The notes under the pieces are model-generated. The model was not told the origin of the DNA, did not search any database, and saw only the letters and a program-made list of their open reading frames with translations. From the NCBI RefSeq assembly GCF_002086285.1, contig NZ_MVHU01000013.1:1-64000 (forward strand): DNA of 64,000 nucleotides. The letters are read 5' to 3'. This document shows, one piece after another, positions 1-8,531 of this stretch (position 1 is its first letter; each line of letters starts with the position of its first letter). This DNA comes from Mycolicibacter kumamotonensis (GTDB lineage Bacteria > Actinomycetota > Actinomycetes > Mycobacteriales > Mycobacteriaceae). Made by a program: the position numbers and the translations under genes.

Positions 1-600
1 CCAAGCGGGCACACCCCAGTCACCACCACCAGTGGCGACCACACCCCACCACTAACGACCGCCGACCACAGCCCACCTGTGCTTGCCCACGACCACGTCC
101 CGCCAAGCGGCCCACATGTGCCGGCGCCAGCAGCCGAGGCGCACCCGTTGCCACCTGATTCGCCGCTGTTCGACGGATACCACCCCGTCGAGCCAGGACC
201 CCAATTCACCGACTCCGCCGGGCACCTGATCTACCCCGACGACACCCTGCCCAGCAAGCCCTACGCCATACCAGGCACCGTCGTCCCGGATGCCAACCTG
301 GCCGCGGGAACCGAACTCGGACGGTTCGGGCCTCCGAGTGGCAGCTACTTGGCACCAGACGGAACACCGTTCGCTCAATTGTCGCTCCCGCCCAAAAGCG
401 CTTCCAGTCCCTATTTTCGGTATGTGGTTGACGACCCAACTATGCTCCCGCCGGGCTGGCAGATTGAACAATCCCGGGCAGCACCGTGGTTCCATCAACC
501 AGGTGGCGGTACTCAGTATCGGATCATCGCACCACCCGGCGAACGCGCAAGCGTCGAAGTATTGATCCAGCGAGGCTATCTGAAAGTGGTTCAAAACTGA
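1..600 (+). CDS. C-terminal end of a TNT-domain toxin (partial, 5' end outside window)
   Basis: The frame is open from the first base, so this is the last 199 codons of a larger gene. A Pro/Thr/His-rich linker (about residues 1-60 in the window) leads into a domain resembling TNT (DUF4237), the NAD+ glycohydrolase domain at the end of M. tuberculosis CpnT. Visible family features are the GRFG segment, the GxYLxPDGTPF segment, SLPP, APWF and the terminal GGGTQY followed by a GYL-type end. Where I expect Arg in the R-x-LPP motif there is Leu (AQLSLPP), and the usual Tyr-His-x-Tyr reads YFRY, so activity is uncertain. The stop overlaps the start of the next gene (TGATG), as expected for a toxin coupled to its immunity gene. 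The N-terminal secretion or channel domain cannot be seen. Confidence 0.8.
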   Translation, partial: PSGHTPVTTTSGDHTPPLTTADHSPPVLAHDHVPPSGPHVPAPAAEAHPLPPDSPLFDGYHPVEPGPQFTDSAGHLIYPDDTLPSKPYAIPGTVVPDANLAAGTELGRFGPPSGSYLAPDGTPFAQLSLPPKSASSPYFRYVVDDPTMLPPGWQIEQSRAAPWFHQPGGGTQYRIIAPPGERASVEVLIQRGYLKVVQN

Positions 601-1082
601 TGCACAATTTCTCGTTATTGTCCTCCACGTGGGTCGAATGGAACGACTTGTCCCATATACCGGCGTCCGTGATGACTGACTGTCCCGACTGTGAAATCAG
701 CTTTGTCTCCGATGCGCAGTCCTTTCACCTTCGACGCGAGGGCGATTGGTGGGTTATCGATGAGACCGATGACCGTCGGAAGCGTTATAACGAGACTGCG
801 CAGTTGTCCAACTTCGCGTTAGTTGAGAAGTATCTCCTCTGGAGATGGGGATCTTTCATGCGCATGGTCCTGGGCTTGCCGTTGTCCGGCCCGCAACTAT
901 TCAGACAGGGCTACAGCGGCGATGTCAGTGTGAAGCCGGCCACCAGTCCATGGCGGACCGAGATAACGTCACCCGTTGGATCCGCGGTTCTATCGCAAAC
1001 GGATTCCACTATTTTCAGCCATTTGATGTCGAGGTCTGTTGACGAGATCGCCGAGATGGCAAGAGACGGATTTCCGACATAG
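600..1082 (+). CDS. Probable TNT immunity protein (Imm61/IFT type)
   Basis: The predicted protein has 160 residues and starts at the ATG that shares one base with the toxin stop, so translation is probably coupled. A longer in-frame start at 486 would lie inside the toxin gene and is less likely. The protein is soluble, with no signal peptide or membrane segment, and rich in Trp and acidic residues in its first half. Its position directly after a TNT domain and its general pattern (a central ALVEKYLLWRWGSFMR helix followed by a LP-rich stretch) fit the Imm61 family that includes IFT, which binds TNT and blocks NAD+ hydrolysis. Assignment rests more on context than on clear motifs. Base composition is low in G+C (28 of 60 in 601-660), unlike the genes to the right. 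Confidence 0.65.
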   Translation: MHNFSLLSSTWVEWNDLSHIPASVMTDCPDCEISFVSDAQSFHLRREGDWWVIDETDDRRKRYNETAQLSNFALVEKYLLWRWGSFMRMVLGLPLSGPQLFRQGYSGDVSVKPATSPWRTEITSPVGSAVLSQTDSTIFSHLMSRSVDEIAEMARDGFPT

Positions 1083-1206
1083 ACGCCCTCGAGTTTTGCG
1101 CACATCAACGCCTTGCTCCCGCTTACCGAGCCGATGCCACATTGGCAGATCACCAACGACCGAAGTCCCTTACCTCTGGTGATGCACTGACCGTAGCCTG
1201 GCGATC

Positions 1207-3801
1207 ATGATCCAGTTGGGTTCCCCACCACCCCCGGCGCCGGCCACCAAGCTCCGTCGCCGGGGCGGACCGCGCGGGCCGGTGTTCCTGGGCGCCAACA
1301 TCGTGGTGCTGGCCTGGCTGGCGGTCTCGGTGGCGCTGCTGGTCGGCAACGACGCCCTCGCGCACCCGATCTGGCTACCGGTGCACGCGCTGCTGCTCGG
1401 CGCGGCCACCAACGCGATCGTGATCTGGTCGGGACACTTCACCACGACGCTGTGCCGGGTCCCCGACCCGCCGCACTGGCATCTGGTGGCCAAGCTGGCC
1501 GGGCTCAACGTCGGCGTGGTCGCGGCCCTGTCCGGTGTCGGGTGGAACGCCGAGGTGCTGACCGGTATCGGCGGGGCCGTCGTGGCCGTGGTCGGCCTCG
1601 CCCACGGCGCCGAATTGATCGCGATGAAAAAGCGCGCGCTCTCCGCGCGCTTCGACTATCTCGTCGGCTTCTATCTGGCCGCCGTGGTCGCGCTGCTGGC
1701 CGGATCGGGCACGGGTGCGGCGATGGCGCTCGGTGTTGCACGGTGGTATGCGCGGCTATGGACGACCCACGTGCACGTGATGCTCTACGGCTGGATCGGG
1801 CTGACCGTGGTGGGCACGCTTTTCACCCTGTGGCCCACCACGATCCGGGAGAAGATCACCCCCCGCAGCTTCGCGATGGCCCGGCGTGCGCTGCCGACCC
1901 TGACGGCCGGATTGACCGTCGCCACGGTGGGTCTGCTGGCCGGCAGCTGGTGGCTGGCAGCGGCGGGGCTAGTGGGTTATGCGCTCGGAGTGGGCCTGGC
2001 CATCGCCGGATTGTGGCCGGGACGAAGCTTCACCGGTCCCGCGGCCTGGATGCTGGTCGGTGCGACCGGCTGGCTCGGAGTGGCCGTCGCGATCGAGGTG
2101 GTCGCCCTGAGCGGGGCCCGCTCGGTCGACGTGTTGCCCGGCTTCGTCGAGCACACCCTGCTGCCCCTGCTGGCGGTGGGATTCGTCGCCCAGATCCTGC
2201 TCGGTGCGCTGAGTCAGCTACTGCCGATTCTGGTGGCCAACGGCCCCCCGGTCCGCAAGGCCGTCATCGCCTACCTAGACCAGGGCTGGCAGCTGCGGGT
2301 GGCGGCGATCAACGTCGCGGTGCCGTTGGTGGCCGGGCCGTGGCGTGGCCCGCTGCCGATGGCCGGCTGGGTGTTGGCCGCCGTCGCGGTCGGCAGTTTC
2401 CTGCTGCTGGCGCTGCGGCTGGCGTTGCCGGTGGCGCTGCGCGGCCCGATCGACACCGAGGCGATCAAGCCGCATTCGGCGGCGGTGACCGGGGCGGTGG
2501 CCCTGGCCTCGGCCGCCGGGGTTGCGCTGGCGCTGGTCCTGGGGCTGGGTGTCCCGACGCCCTCGGGGGCCGCCGAGGTCACCGGCGCCGCACGCACCGT
2601 CGACGTCACGCTGAACAAAATGCGCTTCTCCCCGGACGTGCTGGAGGTGCCGGCCGGAACACGGCTGGTGCTGCGGGTCACCAACGTCGACGGACTGCCG
2701 CACGACCTGCACGTCGACACCGGCGAGCACACCCCGCGGCTGAGCCGCGGCCAGACCGCGGTGCTCGATCTCGGGGTGGTCCGCCAGGACCGGGACGTCT
2801 GGTGCGACGTACCCGGACACCGGGCAGCCGGGATGACGATGACGATCCGTGCCGTCGGCGGCGTCCCCCGCCACGAGCACGCCGGCGGCGACCGGCACCC
2901 GGGAGTGCCGGCACCGGCCAGCTTGAACCTGGCCGCCGACCCGTCGCCGGGCTTCACACCGCGCGATGCGGTGCTGGCCCCGGCAACCCCGGGGGTGCAT
3001 CGGGTGGAACTGCGCGCAGTGGACCGGGAGCTGGAGGTCGCGCCCGGGCGCCGCGAGATCCGCTGGACCTTCGGCGGTGTCGAGCCGGCCCCGACCCTGC
3101 ACGGCCGGGTCGGGGACACCTTCGAGATCACCTTGATCAACGACGCGAGCATGGGCCACGGCATCGACTTTCACGCCGGGGCGCTCGCGCCCGACCAACC
3201 GATGCGCACGCTCGAGCCGGGGGAGCGGCTGGTCTACCGGTTCACCGCGCGGCGGGCCGGCGCGTGGCTGTATCACTGCAGCACACCGCCGATGACGCTG
3301 CACATCGCCAACGGCATGTACGGCGCGGTGATCATCGACCCACCCGGGCTGCCGGCGGTGGACCGGGAATATGCCCTGGTCGGCGCGCAGCTCTACACGG
3401 GTGCACCCGACGCCGACGCCAAGACCACGGCGATCCGTGCCGGGCAGCCGGACGGTTGGATGTTCAACGGCACCGCGGCCCAGTACATGCACGCCCCGCT
3501 GCCGGCCCGCGTCGGAGAGCGGGTGCGGGTCTGGGTGGTCAACGCCGGGCCGGGCGACTCGATCGCCTTCCACGTCGTGGGCTCGCAGTTCGACACCGTC
3601 TACAAAGAGGGCGCCTGGCTGCTGCATGGACCCGGCGATGCCTCGGCCCCGGCCGGCGGGTCGCAGGCCCTCGACCTGGCACCCGCCCAAGGCGGATTCG
3701 TCGAACTGACCTTCCCCGAGGCCGGCCATTACCCGTTCATGGATCACGACATGCGGCACGCCGAGAACGGGGCGCACGGCATCTTCGACGTCGCCGGATA
3801 A
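1207..3801 (+). CDS. Membrane-anchored copper nitrite reductase-like multicopper protein
   Basis: An 864-residue protein in three parts. Residues about 25-430 form 10 to 12 hydrophobic helices. Residues about 460-560 form a single cupredoxin-like domain. Residues about 600-864 look like the two-cupredoxin core of copper nitrite reductase (NirK/AniA), which reduces nitrite to nitric oxide outside the membrane. All residues expected for NirK can be placed: H651, D654 and H656 in HGIDFHAG; H690-C691 in YHCS; H699; M704 in NGMYG; the catalytic-type H789 in FHVVGSQF; and H847 near the end. Type 1 copper, type 2 copper and the Asp/His pair are therefore all present. No other denitrification gene is in view. 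Similar fusions are annotated as multicopper oxidases in actinobacteria. The start ATG is the first in frame and lies after a 124-bp gap. Confidence 0.8.
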   Translation: MIQLGSPPPPAPATKLRRRGGPRGPVFLGANIVVLAWLAVSVALLVGNDALAHPIWLPVHALLLGAATNAIVIWSGHFTTTLCRVPDPPHWHLVAKLAGLNVGVVAALSGVGWNAEVLTGIGGAVVAVVGLAHGAELIAMKKRALSARFDYLVGFYLAAVVALLAGSGTGAAMALGVARWYARLWTTHVHVMLYGWIGLTVVGTLFTLWPTTIREKITPRSFAMARRALPTLTAGLTVATVGLLAGSWWLAAAGLVGYALGVGLAIAGLWPGRSFTGPAAWMLVGATGWLGVAVAIEVVALSGARSVDVLPGFVEHTLLPLLAVGFVAQILLGALSQLLPILVANGPPVRKAVIAYLDQGWQLRVAAINVAVPLVAGPWRGPLPMAGWVLAAVAVGSFLLLALRLALPVALRGPIDTEAIKPHSAAVTGAVALASAAGVALALVLGLGVPTPSGAAEVTGAARTVDVTLNKMRFSPDVLEVPAGTRLVLRVTNVDGLPHDLHVDTGEHTPRLSRGQTAVLDLGVVRQDRDVWCDVPGHRAAGMTMTIRAVGGVPRHEHAGGDRHPGVPAPASLNLAADPSPGFTPRDAVLAPATPGVHRVELRAVDRELEVAPGRREIRWTFGGVEPAPTLHGRVGDTFEITLINDASMGHGIDFHAGALAPDQPMRTLEPGERLVYRFTARRAGAWLYHCSTPPMTLHIANGMYGAVIIDPPGLPAVDREYALVGAQLYTGAPDADAKTTAIRAGQPDGWMFNGTAAQYMHAPLPARVGERVRVWVVNAGPGDSIAFHVVGSQFDTVYKEGAWLLHGPGDASAPAGGSQALDLAPAQGGFVELTFPEAGHYPFMDHDMRHAENGAHGIFDVAG

Positions 3802-3858
3802 CACCCGACACGGCGCCACCGCCGCGCGCGCAAACCCGAATCGGCGGGTGGTCGCTGG

Positions 3859-3885
3859 CATAATGGGAGCAGCGTCACAAGGAGG
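3859..3885 (+). promoter_or_regulatory. Putative -10 element and strong ribosome binding site of bkdA
   Basis: A TGGCATAAT element (hexamer CATAAT at 3859-3864, extended -10 form) is followed by AAGGAGG at 3879-3885, five bases before the ATG of bkdA. No convincing -35 is visible, which is common in mycobacteria. This is inferred from sequence only. Confidence 0.45.
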
Positions 3886-3890
3886 CTCGC

Positions 3891-4985
3891 ATGGGCCAGC
3901 TGCCAGGCATTACCGGTCCCGAAGTCGCCCTTGAACCTGTGCAGCTCGTCGGGCCGGACGGGGCGCCGACCGCCGAGAATCGCTACAGCCGCGAGCTGCC
4001 CGAGGAGACCCTGGGCTGGCTGTACGAGTTGATGGTGCTCACCCGCGAGTTCGACACCGAACTGGTCAACCTGCAGCGCCAAGGCGAGCTGGCGCTGTAC
4101 GCCTCGTGCCGCGGTCAGGAGGCGGCCCAGGTCGGTGCCGCCGCCTGCCTGCGCAAAACCGACTGGCTGTTCCCGCAGTACCGCGAGCTGGGGGTGTTCA
4201 TCACCCGCGGCATCCCCGCGTGGAACCTGGCGGCCTCCTGGCGCGGAACATGGAACGGCGGGCTGGATTTCACCACGAAATGCTGCGCGCCGATCTCGGT
4301 TCCCATCGGCACCCAGGCGCTGCACGCGGTGGGCGCTGCGATGGGAGCGCAGCGCCTCGGCGAGGATTCCGTCACCGTCGCGTTCGTCGGCGACGGCGCC
4401 ACCAGCGAGGGCGACGTCCACGAAGCGCTGAACTTCGCCGCGGTGTTCGCCGTGCCGTGCGTCTTCTACGTGCAGAACAACCAGTGGGCGATCTCGGTGC
4501 CGCTGCACCGGCAGACCGCCGCGCCGTCGCTGGCGCACAAGGCGATCGGCTACGGGATGCCGGGGATCCGGGTGGACGGCAACGATGTGCTGGCCTGCTA
4601 CGCGGTGATGGCCGAAGCCGCCGAGCGGGCCCGCGCCGGCGGCGGGCCGAGCATGATCGAGGCCGTCACCTACCGGCTCGGGCCGCACACCACCTCCGAC
4701 GATCCGACCCGCTACCGCAGCGACGCCGAACTGGAGCGGTGGACCGCGCTCGACCCGATCCCGCGCTACCGCGCCTACCTGCGCAACACCGGGGTCTGGT
4801 CGCAGCGCCTCGAGGAGCGGGTCACGGCCCGGGCGCAGCGGCTGCGCACCGAGTTGCGCGACGCCACGGTCGGTGCGGCCGATGTCGACGTCGACGAGGT
4901 GTTCACCTCCGTCTTCGCCGACATCACCCCGGACCTGCAGCAGCAGCGCCGCGCGCTGCGCGACGAGCTGGCCAGGGAGCGCTGA
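3891..4985 (+). CDS. bkdA: Branched-chain 2-oxoacid dehydrogenase E1 component, alpha subunit
   Basis: The 364-residue protein is the thiamine-diphosphate-binding half of E1, which decarboxylates branched-chain 2-oxo acids and passes the acyl group to the lipoyl E2. The ThDP/Mg2+ signature is complete: GDG at 167-169 and NN at 196-197. The region ending SDDPTRYR is the usual phosphorylation-loop area of the family. The start is fixed by AAGGAGG five bases upstream. It is the first gene of a tightly coupled operon with bkdB and bkdC and corresponds to M. tuberculosis Rv2497c (once called pdhA). The operon lacks its own E3, so the complex must borrow Lpd from elsewhere, as is known in M. tuberculosis. 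Confidence 0.95.
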   Translation: MGQLPGITGPEVALEPVQLVGPDGAPTAENRYSRELPEETLGWLYELMVLTREFDTELVNLQRQGELALYASCRGQEAAQVGAAACLRKTDWLFPQYRELGVFITRGIPAWNLAASWRGTWNGGLDFTTKCCAPISVPIGTQALHAVGAAMGAQRLGEDSVTVAFVGDGATSEGDVHEALNFAAVFAVPCVFYVQNNQWAISVPLHRQTAAPSLAHKAIGYGMPGIRVDGNDVLACYAVMAEAAERARAGGGPSMIEAVTYRLGPHTTSDDPTRYRSDAELERWTALDPIPRYRAYLRNTGVWSQRLEERVTARAQRLRTELRDATVGAADVDVDEVFTSVFADITPDLQQQRRALRDELARER

Positions 4986-6043
4986 TGACCCAGATCCTCG
5001 AACCGCCGACCCGCTCGCCGACCCCGGCCTCGGCAGACGGCCCCGGGGGACCGACCGCGGGGACTGAGCAGCTGACCATGGTGCAGGCGCTCAATCGGGC
5101 GCTGCGTGATGCGATGGACGCCGATAGCAAGGTGCTGGTGTTCGGCACCGACGTCGGCGTGCAGGGCGGTGTATTCCGGGTGACCGAAGGGCTGGCCGAA
5201 ACCTTCGGTGAGAAACGCTGTTTCGACACACCGTTGGCCGAATCCGCGGTGATCGGCATCGCGATCGGGTTGGCGGTGCGCGGCTTCGTTCCGGTCCCGG
5301 AGATTCAGTTCGACGGGTTCAGCTACCCGGCGCTGGACCAAGTGGTCAGCCATCTGGCGAAGTACCGGACCCGCACCCGCGGCGAGATTTCGATGCCGGT
5401 CACGGTGCGGATACCGTCGTTCGGTGGAATCGGTGCGGCCGAACATCATTCGGAATCCACCGAAACCTACTGGGCGCACACCGCCGGGCTGAAGGTGGTG
5501 GTCCCCGCCGATCCCTCGGATGCCTACTGGCTGTTGCGGCACGCCATCGCCGCACCGGACCCGGTGATGTTTTTGGAGCCGAAGCGGCGGTACTGGTCCC
5601 GCGGGCCGGTGGACACCACCCGCCCACAGCCGGGCATCGGATGCGCCGCGGTGCGCCGTTCGGGTACCGACGTCACGGTGCTGACGTACGGCGGCGGGGT
5701 GGCCACCGCGCTGTCGGCCGCCGAAATCGGTGCTCAACAACACGATTGGAGCCTGGAGGTGGTGGACCTACGCTCCCTGGTCCCGCTGGACTTCGACACC
5801 GTCGCCGAATCGGTCCGCCGCACCGGACGGTGCGTGGTGCTGCACGAGGGTCCGCGAAACCTCGGCTACGGCGCCGAACTGGCCGCACGCATCCAAGAGG
5901 AGTTGTTCTACGAACTCGAGGCGCCGGTGCTGCGCGCCACCGGATTCGACACACCCTATCCGCCGGCCCGGCTGGAACGGCTCTGGCTGCCGGGCCCCGA
6001 CCGGCTACTCGACAGTGTCCAGCGGCTCCTGGAGCTGCCGTGA
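4985..6043 (+). CDS. bkdB: Branched-chain 2-oxoacid dehydrogenase E1 component, beta subunit
   Basis: The 352-residue protein starts at the ATG overlapping the bkdA stop (ATGA), so the two E1 subunits are probably made in equal amounts. It shows the transketolase pyrimidine-binding region ([18 protein letters not shown] and [15 protein letters not shown]) and the C-terminal transketolase domain ([21 protein letters not shown]). A non-conserved Pro-rich extension of about 25 residues precedes the core. A longer in-frame extension upstream runs inside bkdA and is not real. It matches Rv2496c (pdhB/bkdB). Confidence 0.95.
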   Translation: MTQILEPPTRSPTPASADGPGGPTAGTEQLTMVQALNRALRDAMDADSKVLVFGTDVGVQGGVFRVTEGLAETFGEKRCFDTPLAESAVIGIAIGLAVRGFVPVPEIQFDGFSYPALDQVVSHLAKYRTRTRGEISMPVTVRIPSFGGIGAAEHHSESTETYWAHTAGLKVVVPADPSDAYWLLRHAIAAPDPVMFLEPKRRYWSRGPVDTTRPQPGIGCAAVRRSGTDVTVLTYGGGVATALSAAEIGAQQHDWSLEVVDLRSLVPLDFDTVAESVRRTGRCVVLHEGPRNLGYGAELAARIQEELFYELEAPVLRATGFDTPYPPARLERLWLPGPDRLLDSVQRLLELP

Positions 6044-7215
6044 GCACCGAGCCGAAGACCTTTGTGGTCCCCGATCTCGGTGAGGGGCTCGAAGAGGTGA
6101 CGGTGACCAGCTGGAACGTCGCCGTCGGCGACCAGGTGGAGCTCAACCAGGTGTTGTGCTCGGTGGAGACGGCCAAAGCCGAAGTGGAGATTCCCAGCCC
6201 CTACGCCGGCCGGGTCGTCGAACTGGGCGGGGCCGAGGGCGAGGTTCTCGCGGTCGGGGCGCCGCTGGTGCGTATCGATACCGGCACGGCGGCTGAGGGT
6301 TCTGATGCCGCACCCGCCGGGCGTACCCCGGTTCTGGTGGGCTACGGCGCCGACGAGGCCTTCGACACCAGCCGCCGCACCTGCGCCACCACCGGGCGGC
6401 CCAAAGCCAAGCCGGGCGCCCGCAAACTCGCCGCCGAACTCGGCGTCGACCTGAGCGGTGTCCCACCGGGCCCGAGTGGTGTGATCACTACCGACAATGT
6501 GCTCGCGGCCGCCGGTGGCCAGGAGCTGCGCGCGCCCAGCCCCGTGCAGGCGGCGATGGCCGAACGGATGGCACTGTCGCGCAGCAGGATTCCGGACGCC
6601 CACGGCAGTGTGCAAGTAGACTGCGCCAACCTGGTGCAGTTGCGGGATCGCCTGGCCGCCGGTCCGGACGGCGCGGCGATCACGCCGTTCGTGCTGACGC
6701 TGCGGCTGTTGGTCATCGCCCTTCTGCGACACCCGGTGCTCAACGCGTCCTGGGTCGAGGGGCCGGAGGGTCCGCGGGTGCGCACCCACCGCGCAATACA
6801 CCTCGGTGTCGGGGTGGCCGCCCCTCGCGGTCTGCTGGTGCCGGTGGTGTTCGACGCGCACCGAAAGACCACCCGTGAAATCGCCGATTGCGTGACCCGG
6901 CTGGTCGCCGACGCCCGGGCGGGCAGCCTCAAACCCGCCGAGCTGCAGGGCTCGACCTTCACCGTCTCCAACTTCGGCGCCCTGGGCCTCGATGACGGGG
7001 TCCCGGTGATCAACTACCCGGAGGCCGCGATCCTGGGTATGGGATCGCTGAAACCGCGGCCGGTGGCTCTGGGCGACACCGTCGTCGTGCGCCCGCAGAT
7101 GAGGCTGACGTGCGCGTTCGACCACCGTATCGCCGACGGTGCACAGGTCGCCGAATTCCTTTGTGCGCTACGCGATCTGATCGAGCATCCCGACACCGCG
7201 CTGCTGGAACTGTAG
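6040..7215 (+). CDS. bkdC: Branched-chain 2-oxoacid dehydrogenase E2, lipoyl acyltransferase
   Basis: The 391-residue E2 begins at a GTG overlapping the bkdB stop by three bases. One lipoyl domain spans about residues 6-80, with the lipoylation lysine K46 in VETAKAE. A linker and a peripheral subunit-binding domain follow (about 115-155, starting [12 protein letters not shown]). The catalytic acyltransferase domain ends with HRIADG (H362, D366, G367). This enzyme transfers the acyl group to CoA and forms the core of the complex. It matches Rv2495c (pdhC/bkdC). It ends only about 10 bp from the convergent echA14 stop. Confidence 0.95.
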   Translation: MSTEPKTFVVPDLGEGLEEVTVTSWNVAVGDQVELNQVLCSVETAKAEVEIPSPYAGRVVELGGAEGEVLAVGAPLVRIDTGTAAEGSDAAPAGRTPVLVGYGADEAFDTSRRTCATTGRPKAKPGARKLAAELGVDLSGVPPGPSGVITTDNVLAAAGGQELRAPSPVQAAMAERMALSRSRIPDAHGSVQVDCANLVQLRDRLAAGPDGAAITPFVLTLRLLVIALLRHPVLNASWVEGPEGPRVRTHRAIHLGVGVAAPRGLLVPVVFDAHRKTTREIADCVTRLVADARAGSLKPAELQGSTFTVSNFGALGLDDGVPVINYPEAAILGMGSLKPRPVALGDTVVVRPQMRLTCAFDHRIADGAQVAEFLCALRDLIEHPDTALLEL

Positions 7216-7224
7216 TCCGCCGGG

Positions 7225-7983
7225 TTATCTGCGCCGCGCTGCGGCCAGCCGCGATGCGAACTCCGGTGACTCGACGCTCGCCGCCTGCGGACCCAACTCG
7301 GTGCGTTTGGCGAAATCGTGCTGCTCGCCTTCGACCGCGCCCGGACTGGCGGTCGTGCGCATGGTGGCCTTGGTGGCCAACACGACTTCTCGCGGTGCGG
7401 AAGCGGGGCCGGCGGCCAGCGCCATAGCCGCGGCGACCGGGTCGTCGGCGACCTGCAGGGCCAGCCCGTGACGTACCGCGTCCTCAGCGTCGAACCGTAT
7501 GCCGAACAACAGCGCGGCCCGGGCCACCTGGGGCCCCACCGCGCGATGCAGCATCCAGGTAGCGCCCCCTCCCGGGTGCAGCCCCAGCTGCTGGAAGCGG
7601 GCGTCGAACAGCGCCGCCGGGCCGGCGATGCGCACGTCGGCGGCCAACGCCAGGTTCAGCCCGGCGCCCACCGCGGCGCCGTTGACCGCGGCGATGGTGG
7701 GCAGCGTGCACTGCGCGACCGCCATGAAACCGTCGTAGAGCGCCAACAGCCCGTCTTCGGTGGCCGTCCCGAGGGCGGAGAGGTCGGCGCCGGCGCAGAA
7801 CGCCCGCCCCGCACCGGTGACGATCACCGCGTGCACGCCGGGGTCGGCTTCGGCCCGCTCAACGGCGGCCCGAAGCTGCGCCGACATCGTGGCTGTGACC
7901 GCGTTGCGGCGATCGGGATCATTGACGGTTATCAACGCCACCCGGTCGGTGACGGCGAACAGTACGAGCTCGGAATCTGTCAT
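7225..7983 (-). CDS. echA14: Enoyl-CoA hydratase/isomerase family protein
   Basis: A 252-residue crotonase-fold protein. The N-terminal half has the family oxyanion-hole segments ([16 protein letters not shown] near residues 57-72 and a second set around [20 protein letters not shown]). The usual first catalytic Glu region is present as part of the [14 protein letters not shown] stretch. These enzymes hydrate trans-2-enoyl-CoA in beta-oxidation, though many mycobacterial paralogues have other substrates. Its place between bkdABC and the acyltransferase operon, on the opposite strand, matches echA14 (Rv2486). The ATG is used; a very small gene lies 29 bp upstream on the same strand. Confidence 0.85.
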   Translation of the reverse strand: MTDSELVLFAVTDRVALITVNDPDRRNAVTATMSAQLRAAVERAEADPGVHAVIVTGAGRAFCAGADLSALGTATEDGLLALYDGFMAVAQCTLPTIAAVNGAAVGAGLNLALAADVRIAGPAALFDARFQQLGLHPGGGATWMLHRAVGPQVARAALLFGIRFDAEDAVRHGLALQVADDPVAAAMALAAGPASAPREVVLATKATMRTTASPGAVEGEQHDFAKRTELGPQAASVESPEFASRLAAARRR

Positions 7984-8012
7984 CGGGGATGACGGTATCC
8001 GGTCGGAACGGG

Positions 8013-8102
8013 TCAGGCCACCAACGCGATGATCACGGCGGACGCCACCACCAGCGCGATCATGAAGGCGGTGTAGAGGATGATCGTGCGTTCGTGGCTC
8101 AT
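8013..8102 (-). CDS. Small single-pass membrane peptide, 29 residues
   Basis: A short reading frame encodes 29 residues: a charged start (MSHERT) and then an uninterrupted hydrophobic helix ([20 protein letters not shown]). On the minus strand a purine-rich GAAAGGTAGGG lies just before the ATG, a believable ribosome binding site. It lies 29 bp upstream of echA14 on the same strand and downstream of tRNA-Arg, so it could be cotranscribed with either. I do not recognise a family. Function unknown; a membrane-associated small protein is the only supported description. Confidence 0.5.
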   Translation of the reverse strand: MSHERTIILYTAFMIALVVASAVIIALVA

Positions 8103-8193
8103 GGCCCTACCTTTCCCGGTTTACCCGGTATCTTCGCCGTTCTTCGGCACAATGTCACGCGACGACGTGCCGCGCTTCGCTCCCGAGCATTGC

Positions 8194-8266
8194 GCCCCCG
8201 GCAGGACTCGAACCTGCGACCACAAGATTAGAAGTCATGTGCTCTATCCACCTGAGCTACGGAGGC
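8194..8266 (-). tRNA. tRNA-Arg (anticodon TCT)
   Basis: The reverse strand folds as a standard 73-base tRNA. The acceptor arms GCCTCCG and CGGGGGC pair with one G-U. The T arm contains GGTTCGAGTCC, and the anticodon loop reads CTTCTAA with TCT as the anticodon, for AGA codons. CCA is not encoded. It stands alone between the small peptide gene and the acyltransferase operon. Confidence 0.95.
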
Positions 8267-8531
8267 AATGCAAACCAGTTTATCGGCTGGTAGCAGGGGA
8301 TCGGCGGCGACTGAGCAATGGCGCCCGGTGCCATTTCCAATTCGGCGGGCCACCAGAGTGTTTCGTTTTGCAGGTCGGGGACCCGATCTGGACAATCGAC
8401 CCCGTCGCCGCGGGCTAACAATTAGCGTTGAATGGTGCTCGTGAAGAGTGTGAGTCAGGAGGGGAACGTGGTGGTCGCAGCGTCGGTGCGCCGGGAGAGA
8501 CCGTGCGGCGAGCCGGGGCCGGGAGCTGCAC

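Noticed and set aside
3190..3215. A third copy of the CGAGCGTGC palindrome (GCGCACGCTCGAG)
   Set aside because: It is part of the nitrite reductase-like coding sequence and has no second arm nearby.
1452..3863. Very long alternative-frame open stretches over the nitrite reductase-like gene, on both strands
   Set aside because: They are the usual result of high G+C third positions: Arg/Gly/Ala-rich translations without domains, while the 864-residue frame shows copper ligands and membrane helices.
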